Part shown: positions 24,493-32,179 of the stretch, piece after piece | How positions within the stretch are numbered: the first letter of the stretch is position 1 | Layout of the letters: each line of letters starts with the position of its first letter | Source: Aureispira sp963837355 | Lineage (GTDB): Bacteria > Bacteroidota > Bacteroidia > Chitinophagales > Saprospiraceae | Direction: 5' to 3' | Assembly (NCBI GenBank): GCA_963837355.1 | Contig: CAWIMY010000003.1 | Location: forward strand, 1 to 64,000 | DNA length: 64,000 nucleotides | The notes under the pieces: generated by a model | What the model saw: only the letters and a program-made list of their open reading frames with translations | Database searches by the model: none | Told to the model about the DNA's origin: nothing | Made by a program: the position numbers and the translations under genes

Positions 24493-25547
24493 ATCAACAG
24501 GCGGCGCAACATGCCAGCGAGTTGACCAACTATCGGCATTTGGCCTATGCCATTTTTAATACTTCCTTTCGGGAAGGCTATTCTAGAGCAGAACAGGCCG
24601 CCACTATTATTGAGCAGTACAGCAGCGATCCACTTTTACAAACACCGCCCGACCCCAGTAATGCCAAGGCATTGGGGCGTTACCACAACATCTGGAGTAA
24701 GCTCTACGAGATGAGCAATGATTATGCAGGCATGTACCAAGCGAGCAAAGATTTTGTGACCACTATTCAAGAACATCCCAACGTCTTTGCCGATTATGTC
24801 ATGGCCACCGTCATTCCCGCCCATTACAATCTATTAGCAACCGCGATTGTCCTCAATCAGGAAACCACTTTTTTCGAAAATTTAGCGTATCTGCGCAATA
24901 TTCCAACGGTGTACGAAGTCAAGAATGAAAGTACACAGCGCTTGATCCACTACTATAGTTTAGCGTTAGAGTTTCAATTTTATACACAAAACGCGCACTT
25001 CCACAAAGCACAAGTCTTGTTGCCAACGGTTATAAAAGTGCTTCACGAAGATAATTTGGAGGTTTTTGGTTTGCAAATGCTCTACATTGAACTGTGTTAT
25101 AGTGTAGCTTATACCTATTTTGCCCTAGGCGATTACGAAACGTCTGAAACATGGGTAGACGAAACGCTGCAACATCAAAAAGAGCGCTTGCGCGAAGATA
25201 TTATGTGTTTGGCGCACCTGCTCCACGTAGTCAACCACACGGAGATGGGTAATTTTCAATATTTAGATTACAAACTACGCTCGACGTATAATTTTATTCT
25301 AAAAATGAAAAAGACACAGAAGTTTGAGAAAGCAACCTTGCAATTTTTGAAGAAAGTTATTCAGGCAGAGGGCAACGAAGAGCGCCGCCGCCTTTCCACT
25401 ATTTATTTGGAAAAAATACGCGCCTTGTTAGACGATCCCAACGAACGCATGATGCTCAAAAATTTTGATATGATTAGTTGGCTAGAGAGCCGTTTGCAAG
25501 GCAAAAAATTCTTAGAAGTGGCTACACTCCGCCAATCCTTGCAGTAA
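24471..25547 (+). CDS. C-terminal part of the split TPR-like helical protein
   Basis: A 358-residue all-helical protein with spaced aromatic and Ala residues as in tetratricopeptide-type arrays (YETSETWVDETLQHQK, ALGDYE). No signal peptide or membrane segment. It overlaps the upstream frame by 22 bases and most probably belongs to it; ATG at 24471 may be internal. The function is unknown; such proteins in Bacteroidota are usually scaffolds. The downstream LOG-family gene starts 27 bases later, so an operon is likely. Confidence 0.7.
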   Translation: MADNKALDQQAAQHASELTNYRHLAYAIFNTSFREGYSRAEQAATIIEQYSSDPLLQTPPDPSNAKALGRYHNIWSKLYEMSNDYAGMYQASKDFVTTIQEHPNVFADYVMATVIPAHYNLLATAIVLNQETTFFENLAYLRNIPTVYEVKNESTQRLIHYYSLALEFQFYTQNAHFHKAQVLLPTVIKVLHEDNLEVFGLQMLYIELCYSVAYTYFALGDYETSETWVDETLQHQKERLREDIMCLAHLLHVVNHTEMGNFQYLDYKLRSTYNFILKMKKTQKFEKATLQFLKKVIQAEGNEERRRLSTIYLEKIRALLDDPNERMMLKNFDMISWLESRLQGKKFLEVATLRQSLQ

Positions 25548-25574
25548 TACCTTTCCTTTTCACTAAACCTAGTT

Positions 25575-26777
25575 ATGATAGAATTAGACAACCGCCCAGC
25601 CGTTCGGATTTGGCTAGAACAGCCTGCTGTCACCTTGGCACCTAGAGCCATACAGAGCTTAGATTTAAGTCTTTACGAAGAAAATATTTGCAAAAAGCGT
25701 TTTCCTGATAGCATTTTTCTAGGTTGTACCTTATCGGATCAAGCAGCAGGACACATTGTGCAAACGGGTGGGGTCGTCATTCCCAATGCAGAAGAGTTGT
25801 TCTTTAAAAGCCACTTGGCAACCCTATATACGCGTGAGGAATTATTTGAGGGATTTCGAGCAGATTCCTTAGAAAGTCGCCACCAGACGCTCGATCATCG
25901 AATTTACGAACAGTATTTGGCCCACGGCAAGGACATGCCCGACAGTATTCATACTAGTTTGATGCGTCGTTTGCATGACCACAGCATTACCGATGCGCTT
26001 CAAGAAGCATTAGAGGGCAAAAAAGTAGTGGCTATTATGGGGGGGCATGGCATTGAGCGCCGCGATACCACGTACAAAAAAGTCGCTCTAATTGCACGCA
26101 CCCTTACCCAAAATGGGTTCTTAATGGTGAGTGGCGGCGGGCCAGGCGTTATGGAAGCGACCCATTTGGGCGCTTATTTTGCCGCGCTTTCGCTTGCAGA
26201 ACTGGATGAGGCGTTATCCCTCTTGTCGGTTCGCCCCGTAGGCGCGTTGCCCAATCAAGAGTACAACGACCCCGACTGGCTACACCGCGCGATGCACGTT
26301 ATTGAACACTTTCCCCTTACACCTGCCCAAGCAGCAAAAGCCCAGAGCATTGGCATTCCGACTTGGTTATACGGGCACGAGCCCCCTGCTGCTTTTGCTA
26401 GCCACATCGCTAAATATTTTGCCAATTCCGTCCGCGAAGATGGGCTGTTGCAGATTGCTAAACACGGGGTTATTTTTGCAGAGGGCAGCGCAGGCACCAC
26501 CCAAGAAATTTTTCAAGACGCTTGCCAAAACCACTATGCGGCTTACAACAATCATCCCCTAGCCCCCAAGAGCTACGTTTCGCCCATGATTTTGATGGGC
26601 GAAGACTATTGGACGACCCAGCGCCCTGTTTGGCCCTTGCTACAGCAAGTTGCGGAAGGCCGCCCTTATGGAGAATTATTGGCCTTGACCGATGACGCAC
26701 AAGAGATTATTCAACGCATTTTGGATTATGACCCTGCGCAGTATGAGTTTCCGAAGGCAGGCTCTATGGCCATTTAA
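25575..26777 (+). CDS. LOG-family / PpnN-like nucleotide 5'-monophosphate nucleosidase
   Basis: A 400-residue protein. The Rossmann-like LOG core is in the middle: VVAIMGGHGIERRDTTYKK (the nucleotide loop), FLMVSGGGPGVMEATHLGAY, and VIFAEGSAGTTQEIFQDAC, which corresponds to the family PGGxGTxxE active site with Glu as catalytic residue. Extra N- and C-terminal regions give it the length and style of PpnN-like enzymes (E. coli PpnN is about 450 residues), which split nucleoside monophosphates into base and ribose 5-phosphate. Note AEGSAGTTQE in place of PGGxGTxxE: the first glycine pair is altered. Confidence 0.8.
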   Translation: MIELDNRPAVRIWLEQPAVTLAPRAIQSLDLSLYEENICKKRFPDSIFLGCTLSDQAAGHIVQTGGVVIPNAEELFFKSHLATLYTREELFEGFRADSLESRHQTLDHRIYEQYLAHGKDMPDSIHTSLMRRLHDHSITDALQEALEGKKVVAIMGGHGIERRDTTYKKVALIARTLTQNGFLMVSGGGPGVMEATHLGAYFAALSLAELDEALSLLSVRPVGALPNQEYNDPDWLHRAMHVIEHFPLTPAQAAKAQSIGIPTWLYGHEPPAAFASHIAKYFANSVREDGLLQIAKHGVIFAEGSAGTTQEIFQDACQNHYAAYNNHPLAPKSYVSPMILMGEDYWTTQRPVWPLLQQVAEGRPYGELLALTDDAQEIIQRILDYDPAQYEFPKAGSMAI

Positions 26778-26810
26778 TACTTCTCGTCCCATAGCGGGGG
26801 CTGTATACAA

Positions 26811-27001
26811 TAGACTTTATTACGAATAGCCTTGCAGCGAAAAAAGGATCTTTTTCCCTCACTCGGCGTTAAAAATTAATCCCATCCCGATAAAATCGGG
26901 ATGAGCTGAATTTTACTTCGTGAGCCCTTCGGGGTTTGCCTTGATTGATGAAAAAAACTCTCTTTTTGATCTCTATACAATCCCATTCGTAATAAAGTCT
27001 A
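26811..27001. mobile_element. MITE-like element with 17-bp terminal inverted repeats
   Basis: TAGACTTTATTACGAAT at 26811-26827 is repeated perfectly in inverse orientation at 26985-27001. Inside is a perfect 9-bp hairpin (CATCCCGAT/ATCGGGATG, 26883-26903). It has no coding capacity. Pieces recur at 19104-19127 and at 28264-28276. The size (191 bp), terminal inverted repeats and multiple copies fit a non-autonomous transposable element. The whole 26778-27137 intergenic interval holds nothing else recognisable. Confidence 0.6.
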
Positions 27002-27137
27002 ATAAATAAAGTAATTTTTGGGAAGAGGCAGCAGTTCCAAGTAATCAAAGGCAAACTCCTTGTCTTTTTCATCCCAATAAAGATCCTGTATTCCAAACAA
27101 CAACAACAACCGTAGTCCAATTACTAGTCGTCGCCCA

Positions 27138-28205
27138 TTAGTCTTGCCCTTCTAACCGATCTTGGCGAGGTAACCGAATAAAATAAGTGCCGCCTTTCTC
27201 CTCAGCAATCGGATCAACATAACCAAAGCCTACTTGATAAACGCCCATTGCACGCGTACTAGCGTCCCAGTAAAATTCTTGAATCAACAACAATTCTTGT
27301 ACGCCTTCCACATCTAAGGACTCCCACGAGTAATCGTAAAGCGTTTCATCACTTTCTAAATAGGAAGGTCCAGTAATGCGCAAATTCTCCTCATGGCGCT
27401 CAAAATCTACGATTGATTGTGCCAGCACAGCGGCCAGTGGCTTAGTCGCTTTGACCACCTTAGCGCTAGTCATATTGACGGTTTTGTACAAGCGCTTCGC
27501 AAACATAATGTCGTAATGCTCCATATCAGGGCGCTTTTTTAAGTGGACGGGCTCTGTCCAATAAGCGACCTTTGTAGCGGCGACTTCGCCTTTGCTGTTG
27601 AGTTCGATAATCAACGGTCCCATAGCGCGCACCACTACCTCAAAGGCCATTTTGCGCTGATCGTAGTACAAATGCTGCTTGATGCGCACCCCTTGATAGC
27701 TCTCGGCCTCACTGCGCACAACTGTTCGGACTTCCTCTGCGTAGGTTTCTTTGTCAAAGGTAATTTCTACCACCTCTACGCGCGCTAATTCCATACGCTG
27801 GTCTTCTGATAACACCTGTTGTAAGTCTTCGTCGGCAGTAACGGCTCTTTTGGTATTGATCAAAGCGTGGGCTAGATAATTAGACAAATGATCGTTTTCA
27901 TTGGTCGCTTCCCATCTTCTTCGCGTCATCATTTTGAGTAGCTTCGAGTCATTTTTATCAGGGTCGATATAGGTAGGTGTTTCGGGAGCATTTGCAAATT
28001 TCATCCCTGTACGCGTGTAATCGGGGTAATAATCCACGTACAGTTCTCCTATCCATAGAATATCTTTGTTGGCTTTCAGTGCTTCAAGACTAGGTTTCTT
28101 GCCCTCACTATCCAATAAAGAATGCAGTTCTACTTGTGCTTGCATGGCATTCCAATGCCCTCCGATAAAAAATAGGACTAGGAATAGTTTAGTTTTCAGT
28201 AACAC
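27138..28205 (-). CDS. secreted GldN-like protein
   Basis: About 355 residues. A GTG at 28205 gives a clean signal peptide (LLKTKLFLVLFFIGG...MQAQ); the frame extends upstream to a TTG at 28253. Two segments recall the gliding-motility/type IX secretion protein GldN: NKDILWIGELYVDYY near the N-terminus and IKQHLYYDQRKMAFEVVVRA...KVAYW in the middle, the second matching the IKEDWxFD...FWLYxP style. GldN is a periplasmic ring component of type IX secretion. The match is from pattern only and the usual gldKLMN neighbours are absent, so this may be a paralogue with another job. Confidence 0.55.
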   Translation of the reverse strand: MLLKTKLFLVLFFIGGHWNAMQAQVELHSLLDSEGKKPSLEALKANKDILWIGELYVDYYPDYTRTGMKFANAPETPTYIDPDKNDSKLLKMMTRRRWEATNENDHLSNYLAHALINTKRAVTADEDLQQVLSEDQRMELARVEVVEITFDKETYAEEVRTVVRSEAESYQGVRIKQHLYYDQRKMAFEVVVRAMGPLIIELNSKGEVAATKVAYWTEPVHLKKRPDMEHYDIMFAKRLYKTVNMTSAKVVKATKPLAAVLAQSIVDFERHEENLRITGPSYLESDETLYDYSWESLDVEGVQELLLIQEFYWDASTRAMGVYQVGFGYVDPIAEEKGGTYFIRLPRQDRLEGQD

Positions 28206-28566
28206 GGTTGATTGTTTTATGGTAAACAATGTGGTTTCAGTAATAAACCACAAAGTAAGGAATAGACTTTATTACCAATAAATAAAAGCTCTCCAAAGCT
28301 TTGTTGTTGCGGTTATAATAAACAACTTGACGGATGCGAAGTGCTTTGATGCGACGGAGGGTAGCCCAACTATTTTGTGGGGCTTGCCCTAGACACTGCC
28401 GCTAAAACGCCTAGAAAGAGCCGTAAAAATCGAAAAGAGAGCCTAATTAGGTAGTTATTGAAGGAGTGCTATTCGAGCCCTCGCAATCCCAAAAGCTATA
28501 AATAGATCTTGTTCCTTCCCCAAAAATACTGCCCTATTTCTTAGGGGAATGGCCTACAGCGCGCTC
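28206..28566. other. intergenic region with repeat fragment
   Basis: No gene seen. TAGACTTTATTAC at 28264-28276 repeats the end of the element at 26811-27001. The rest (28300-28470) is a moderately GC-rich stretch without a recognised feature. Confidence 0.4.
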
Positions 28567-29709
28567 CTATTCTACGGAAGTAGTATCCACAGATTTCCCT
28601 TCCTCTACACACAAAATTTCTACCTCTACCCGACGGTTTTTGTCGCCGCCATTTTTGTATTGAATCAATGGCTGTGCCCCTCCGTGGTGTACGGTGATGA
28701 TACGTTCAGCATCAATACCACGACTAGTAATGGCAGATTTGACCGTCCAGACGCGTTTTTTAGAGAGCTCTAAATTTTTGAAGGAATTGCCAAAGATATC
28801 GGTATGTCCATGCAAAACAATTTTGGCCGCAGGATGGTAGCGTAAATACTCCACCACTAAATTCACCGTACGCATCGCCTTGACACGCCCCGAAAATTCA
28901 GCCTTATCGTCCTGAAAATAAACATTGCTCATGATAAGGCGCTCATTGCACACCATATCTTCTGTGTTGTTTAAATCTTTGGGCATGTAGTTGATGGGCT
29001 TAAGGGAATGTTCAAGGGGCTTCTCCATCGGCTCTCCAACTGCTTCTACGGGTTTCTTTTGATCGGCGAGCAAATCATTATTCTCATTAGGCAAGTTGAC
29101 GGCTTCTTTATTTCTATAAAAAAGCTCTAGACTAGCTTCCATTTGCTCGGGTGTCCCCAACGTAGTATTGTCTTTACTTTTGATTTGCAAATCATTGCAA
29201 TAGATGCGCGCCTCTCCTGCTTCATTGGTATCCCCTCCGAATAAATGCACAATCCGCACTTGCTGTGGCAAGCGCTCAAAGTGCAACTCAAAGGAGAGCA
29301 AGTCGCCTTTTTGAAGGATGACTTGTTTGCGGCCGTTGGGTTGTAGACGCTCTACCTTTAAATCATTATTGACATGGATAGCGGACACATCAGCCATTTT
29401 GAGTAAGGCGTAGGCCGCCGCTGCTCTAGAACCGTTGCCTGTTTTGATTTTCCAAGCATCACTATGGCTGCTGCCATAAAGCGTTACTTTCTCGTCAGAG
29501 GCATTAGCCACATAGCTCATTGACAGAATCATTTCCTCCCCTTTGTATTCTATCTTGGACAGTAAAAAATCTTCTGATAGCGTTCGATAACGCGGTAAAT
29601 AATCGCTGTAATCGTTGTCGTAAAAATTGGGGTTCGCCTCTAAGGTATCCGTACAAAAATAAGTGGCGATACAACAAAAAAAGCTCAATAGTAAATGGTG
29701 TTTGCTCAT
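28567..29709 (-). CDS. OmpA-family protein with C-terminal peptidoglycan-binding domain
   Basis: A 380-residue secreted protein (signal peptide ~1-25, HHLLLSFFCCIATYF). The N-terminal half is an unrecognised beta-rich region; residues ~265-365 form an OmpA-like domain: NVYFQDDKAEFSG, KIVLHGHTDIFGNSFKN, LELSKKRVWTVKSAI, GDKNRRVEVEIL. The GHTD and NRRVE motifs line the pocket that binds diaminopimelate of peptidoglycan. It probably ties an outer-membrane or periplasmic module to the cell wall. No operon partner is evident. Confidence 0.88.
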   Translation of the reverse strand: MSKHHLLLSFFCCIATYFCTDTLEANPNFYDNDYSDYLPRYRTLSEDFLLSKIEYKGEEMILSMSYVANASDEKVTLYGSSHSDAWKIKTGNGSRAAAAYALLKMADVSAIHVNNDLKVERLQPNGRKQVILQKGDLLSFELHFERLPQQVRIVHLFGGDTNEAGEARIYCNDLQIKSKDNTTLGTPEQMEASLELFYRNKEAVNLPNENNDLLADQKKPVEAVGEPMEKPLEHSLKPINYMPKDLNNTEDMVCNERLIMSNVYFQDDKAEFSGRVKAMRTVNLVVEYLRYHPAAKIVLHGHTDIFGNSFKNLELSKKRVWTVKSAITSRGIDAERIITVHHGGAQPLIQYKNGGDKNRRVEVEILCVEEGKSVDTTSVE

Positions 29710-30038
29710 GTCGTTCTATAGTTTTACCTAAGAAAGGGGGTATTATTATACGTTGAGATACAGAATAGTAAACCCCTCAATATAGTATTTTTTCTTCATT
29801 CCTATCATCCAGTTCCTCTTTAAAACAAGAAGCCCCTAAGAATAGTTGCTTTTATCCCTTGATTAGCGGTCGATAAGGTAGGTTTTTTGGTAGCAAAGGG
29901 AGCGCTATTGAAACGATGGGTAATGGAGGTTTAGTACTGTTGTTGGATGGGTACTGTCCCTCTTTATCGTTCCAAAAAAAAACCACAAAAAGCGAAGATT
30001 CACTTTTTGCGGCTATGGCGGAAGTTGAGTACTTTCTT
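29710..30038. other. intergenic region, ends in a duplicated tRNA-Ser 3' end
   Basis: No gene is seen. The only recognised content is the 44-bp repeat at 29987-30030 described separately. Confidence 0.4.
29987..30030 (-). repeat. 44-bp direct repeat of the tRNA-Ser 3' end and terminator (att-like)
   Basis: Identical over 44 bases to 30975-31018. It contains the terminal 14 bases of tRNA-Ser (CTCAACTTCCGCCA on the minus strand) and most of its terminator. The rest of the tRNA is missing, so it is a displaced 3' end, as left by site-specific integration at a tRNA gene. Confidence 0.85.
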
Positions 30039-30815
30039 TTACATTCCTAAAGATAAACTACTTACGCTACGAACGGCACACCTTACATCTGTTCCTTTGC
30101 TACTTCTAGGTGCAACCACTCGCTGTCGCTTTCCAGGCATCATATTATTAAAATAAACGACTTCTTTCTTATGTAAATCTCCATTGGTTTTGAAATAATG
30201 AACTTCGACAGCTACTCTATCTAGTAAGTAAGGAGTATTATTATCCATTTTTATTTCTAAATTCGAAATACCTCCAAACACTATATCTTTGTCAAAATCA
30301 TTAGGGTGAGGCTTTAAATATTGCCCTATATTATTTCTATATTTTGCTTTTTCTTGATCAACTTCTCTCTTATTTAATGCAGAATTAACAGCTGCTTCAA
30401 TCGCTCTATCAGCACCACGAGCATTAGTATCAATATAGCCCAATACTCCTGCTATTCCGATCACCAGCAGTACAACTAGAATACCATAAAAGACTTTTCT
30501 ACTCTTTTTTTTCTTTGAAGGCAGTTGACTTTCTGGCTCTCTTCGCGCGTTACCTTTTCCAGAAGTAGTTGTCGATTCAGGTTCTTCCTTATTGGGCACA
30601 ACTTCTGTTGGTGGCAGCACTGGAGGCACAACGGATTTTAGAAGAGGGGGCTCCTTAGCTAATAGTCCCTTCAATGCCTCAATTTCTTTTGCTCTAACAG
30701 GCTCCTCTAGCCCTTCATGCCAAATTATAGCTTCTTTTTCAATACCCAATTCACGAAGCTGTTCAACAGTATAAGGCCCTTCAGGTTTTCGGTCAATATA
30801 AATATAGTATTCCAT
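30039..30815 (-). CDS. GYF_2 (DUF4339)-domain membrane protein
   Basis: 258 residues. The first ~45 are a GYF_2/DUF4339 domain (YYIYIDRKPEGPYTVEQLRE...IIWHEG), a small fold that binds proline-rich peptides and is common at the N-terminus of bacterial membrane proteins. A Pro/Glu/Ser linker and a basic KKKKSRK lead into one membrane helix (FYGILVVLLVIGIAGVLGYI), then an extracytoplasmic domain of ~130 residues without known family. The start is ATG 30815, directly before MEYYIY. This is the only gene between the two tRNA-Ser 3'-end repeats, suggesting it came in as cargo. Its function is unknown. Confidence 0.8.
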   Translation of the reverse strand: MEYYIYIDRKPEGPYTVEQLRELGIEKEAIIWHEGLEEPVRAKEIEALKGLLAKEPPLLKSVVPPVLPPTEVVPNKEEPESTTTSGKGNARREPESQLPSKKKKSRKVFYGILVVLLVIGIAGVLGYIDTNARGADRAIEAAVNSALNKREVDQEKAKYRNNIGQYLKPHPNDFDKDIVFGGISNLEIKMDNNTPYLLDRVAVEVHYFKTNGDLHKKEVVYFNNMMPGKRQRVVAPRSSKGTDVRCAVRSVSSLSLGM

Positions 30816-30846
30816 TAGTCTAGTATGTTTGTTTAGTTGATTCCCA

Positions 30847-30854
30847 CAAACATA
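30847..30854 (-). promoter_or_regulatory. candidate -7 box of the GYF-domain gene
   Basis: TATGTTTG on the minus strand fits TAnnTTTG, 31 bases before the ATG. No clear -33 TTTG at the right distance. Confidence 0.4.
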
Positions 30855-30964
30855 CAAAACAATTTGCATTTTTAATATCCCATACTATGGTTTTTGTTTT
30901 TTTAGAAAATCGATGCGCTCACTTAGGCATGAACAATCTCTTTTGCTTCCCTTACCTCCCAAAC

Positions 30965-31002
30965 AAAAAAGCCGCAAAAAGCGAAGATTCACTTTTTGCG
31001 GC
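30965..31002 (-). terminator. terminator of tRNA-Ser
   Basis: On the minus strand an 11-bp stem GCCGCAAAAAG/CTTTTTGCGGC is followed by six T, two bases after the tRNA CCA end. Confidence 0.9.
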
Positions 31003-31018
31003 TATGGCGGAAGTTGAG
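30975..31018 (-). repeat. second copy of the 44-bp tRNA-Ser 3'-end repeat
   Basis: Perfect partner of 29987-30030, 988 bases apart, same orientation. This copy sits in the complete tRNA gene. Confidence 0.85.
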
Positions 31019-31095
31019 GGATTCGAACCCCCGGTGGGCTATTAACCCACGCCAGTTTTCAAGACTGGTGCATTCAACCGCTCTGCCAAACTTCC
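31005..31095 (-). tRNA. tRNA-Ser (anticodon UGA), CCA encoded
   Basis: The cloverleaf is visible on the minus strand: acceptor GGAAGTT/AACTTCC, D arm GCAGAGCGGTTGAATGC, anticodon stem CCAGT/ACTGG around loop CTTGAAA (anticodon TGA), a long variable arm GTGGGTTAATAGCCCAC typical of serine tRNAs, and the T loop GGTTCGAATC. Discriminator G and CCA are encoded. It is flanked by its own promoter and terminator. Confidence 0.97.
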
Positions 31096-31128
31096 TAATT
31101 GTTTAAACGTGCTTTGTTGTTGCGATGG

Positions 31129-31159
31129 CAAATATAGAGCATCCTTATAGATCTCGCAA
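31129..31159 (-). promoter_or_regulatory. promoter of tRNA-Ser
   Basis: On the minus strand TTG, 20 bases, then TATATTTG (31129-31136), matching the Bacteroidota TTG / TAnnTTTG pattern, 33 bases upstream of the tRNA. Confidence 0.6.
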
Positions 31160-31187
31160 GCTTTGCCGTACTTTTTTTTCATTTTTT

Positions 31188-31892
31188 TTAGAATAAATCC
31201 CAAACGGCCGCTTTAGGCACCTGCTGTTGTACGGTGTATCCTACTAGATCAAACCATGCTTCTACCCCGTCCAGAATCCAACTATCTGCACTGATTGTCA
31301 GCTTGTTCTGCTCAACCAATTCGGTGTCGGGATTAAAGACCAAATCAATGTCCCAAGGCGCTTGCCACTCGGTAGCTAATTCGTACAATAATGTTTTTAA
31401 ACGGCCACTATTAGAAACGGGAGAATCAAAATACCAATGCGCATGCACCACGCCAAGTTGCCGCAAACTTTTTTCGAGCTGTTGCAACGCGGGCAAAGTT
31501 TCCTCTACTTTTTTGTAGGTGCCGTGTACGCTGGCGATATCGCGGTAGCAACCATCTTGCCCCACAAAAAGATAGCCTCCTGACAACGCCGCTTCCATTC
31601 CTATCAATACATTATAGCCATCTATCAACACCCGTTGCCCCTTTAAGGCCTCTGGAGCAACTTGCTTAGCACGACGAGTAGTGATTTTATCGGCGGGGCA
31701 GGTTATCAAATGCAGGGCGCGTTGTTGGCGCTTATTGAGCTGGTAACGGTTGCCCACTAAGGCCAGCGCCGATTTTTCGCCATAATTGCGCCCCAATAGA
31801 TACGATAAATCCGAAGCTGCTTCTCTAAAAATTGCTTGATAGTTGGGGGCAAAGTTTTTGTCGTCGCTGCCGTGTTTTCCTCTGTGTTTCAT
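31188..31892 (-). CDS. DUF434-family protein
   Basis: 234 residues. The N-terminal part resembles DUF434 (AASDLSYLLGRNYGEKSALALVGNRYQLNKRQQRAL); the following part has VLIDGYNVLIGMEAALSGG and HWYFDSPVSNSGRLKTLL, with conserved Asp residues in the style of a nuclease-like PIN/NYN fold. The biochemical role is unknown. The start is ATG 31892 (MKHRGKHG); upstream in-frame sequence is open for 57 more codons but reads as unrelated hydrophobic sequence through the neighbouring promoter region. Confidence 0.78.
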   Translation of the reverse strand: MKHRGKHGSDDKNFAPNYQAIFREAASDLSYLLGRNYGEKSALALVGNRYQLNKRQQRALHLITCPADKITTRRAKQVAPEALKGQRVLIDGYNVLIGMEAALSGGYLFVGQDGCYRDIASVHGTYKKVEETLPALQQLEKSLRQLGVVHAHWYFDSPVSNSGRLKTLLYELATEWQAPWDIDLVFNPDTELVEQNKLTISADSWILDGVEAWFDLVGYTVQQQVPKAAVWDLF

Positions 31893-32007
31893 CGTTGAGT
31901 GAATTGGTAAATCTTCTACTGAAAATAGGGCGTATAAATAGAGCACTGTTATAACAAGAGACAATTTACTCTTAAAATTATTGCCCGCAAATTGTCGCAG
32001 CTCTGGG

Positions 32008-32037
32008 TTTGTATTTTCGCAAAATAGTATATCTTTG
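32008..32037 (+). promoter_or_regulatory. promoter of the acyl-CoA carboxylase gene
   Basis: TTTG (32008-32011), 18 bases, TATCTTTG (32030-32037): an almost ideal Bacteroidota primary-sigma promoter. It leaves a ~135-base leader before the ATG at 32180. Confidence 0.7.
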
Positions 32038-32179
32038 TTTATCTGCCATGCGGCGAACGCCAATCGGTGTTTTACGACGCATTTAGCCCCTTTGCCAAGC
32101 AGCCAATAACGCTACTATTAGAACCAAAAAGAGCAGTCGCTTGCTCGACAAATAAAAACTGGACAACAGTACGAAAATT

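Noticed and set aside
29987..30030. A second serine tRNA
   Set aside because: Only the last 14 bases of the tRNA are present; no D, anticodon or T arm upstream.
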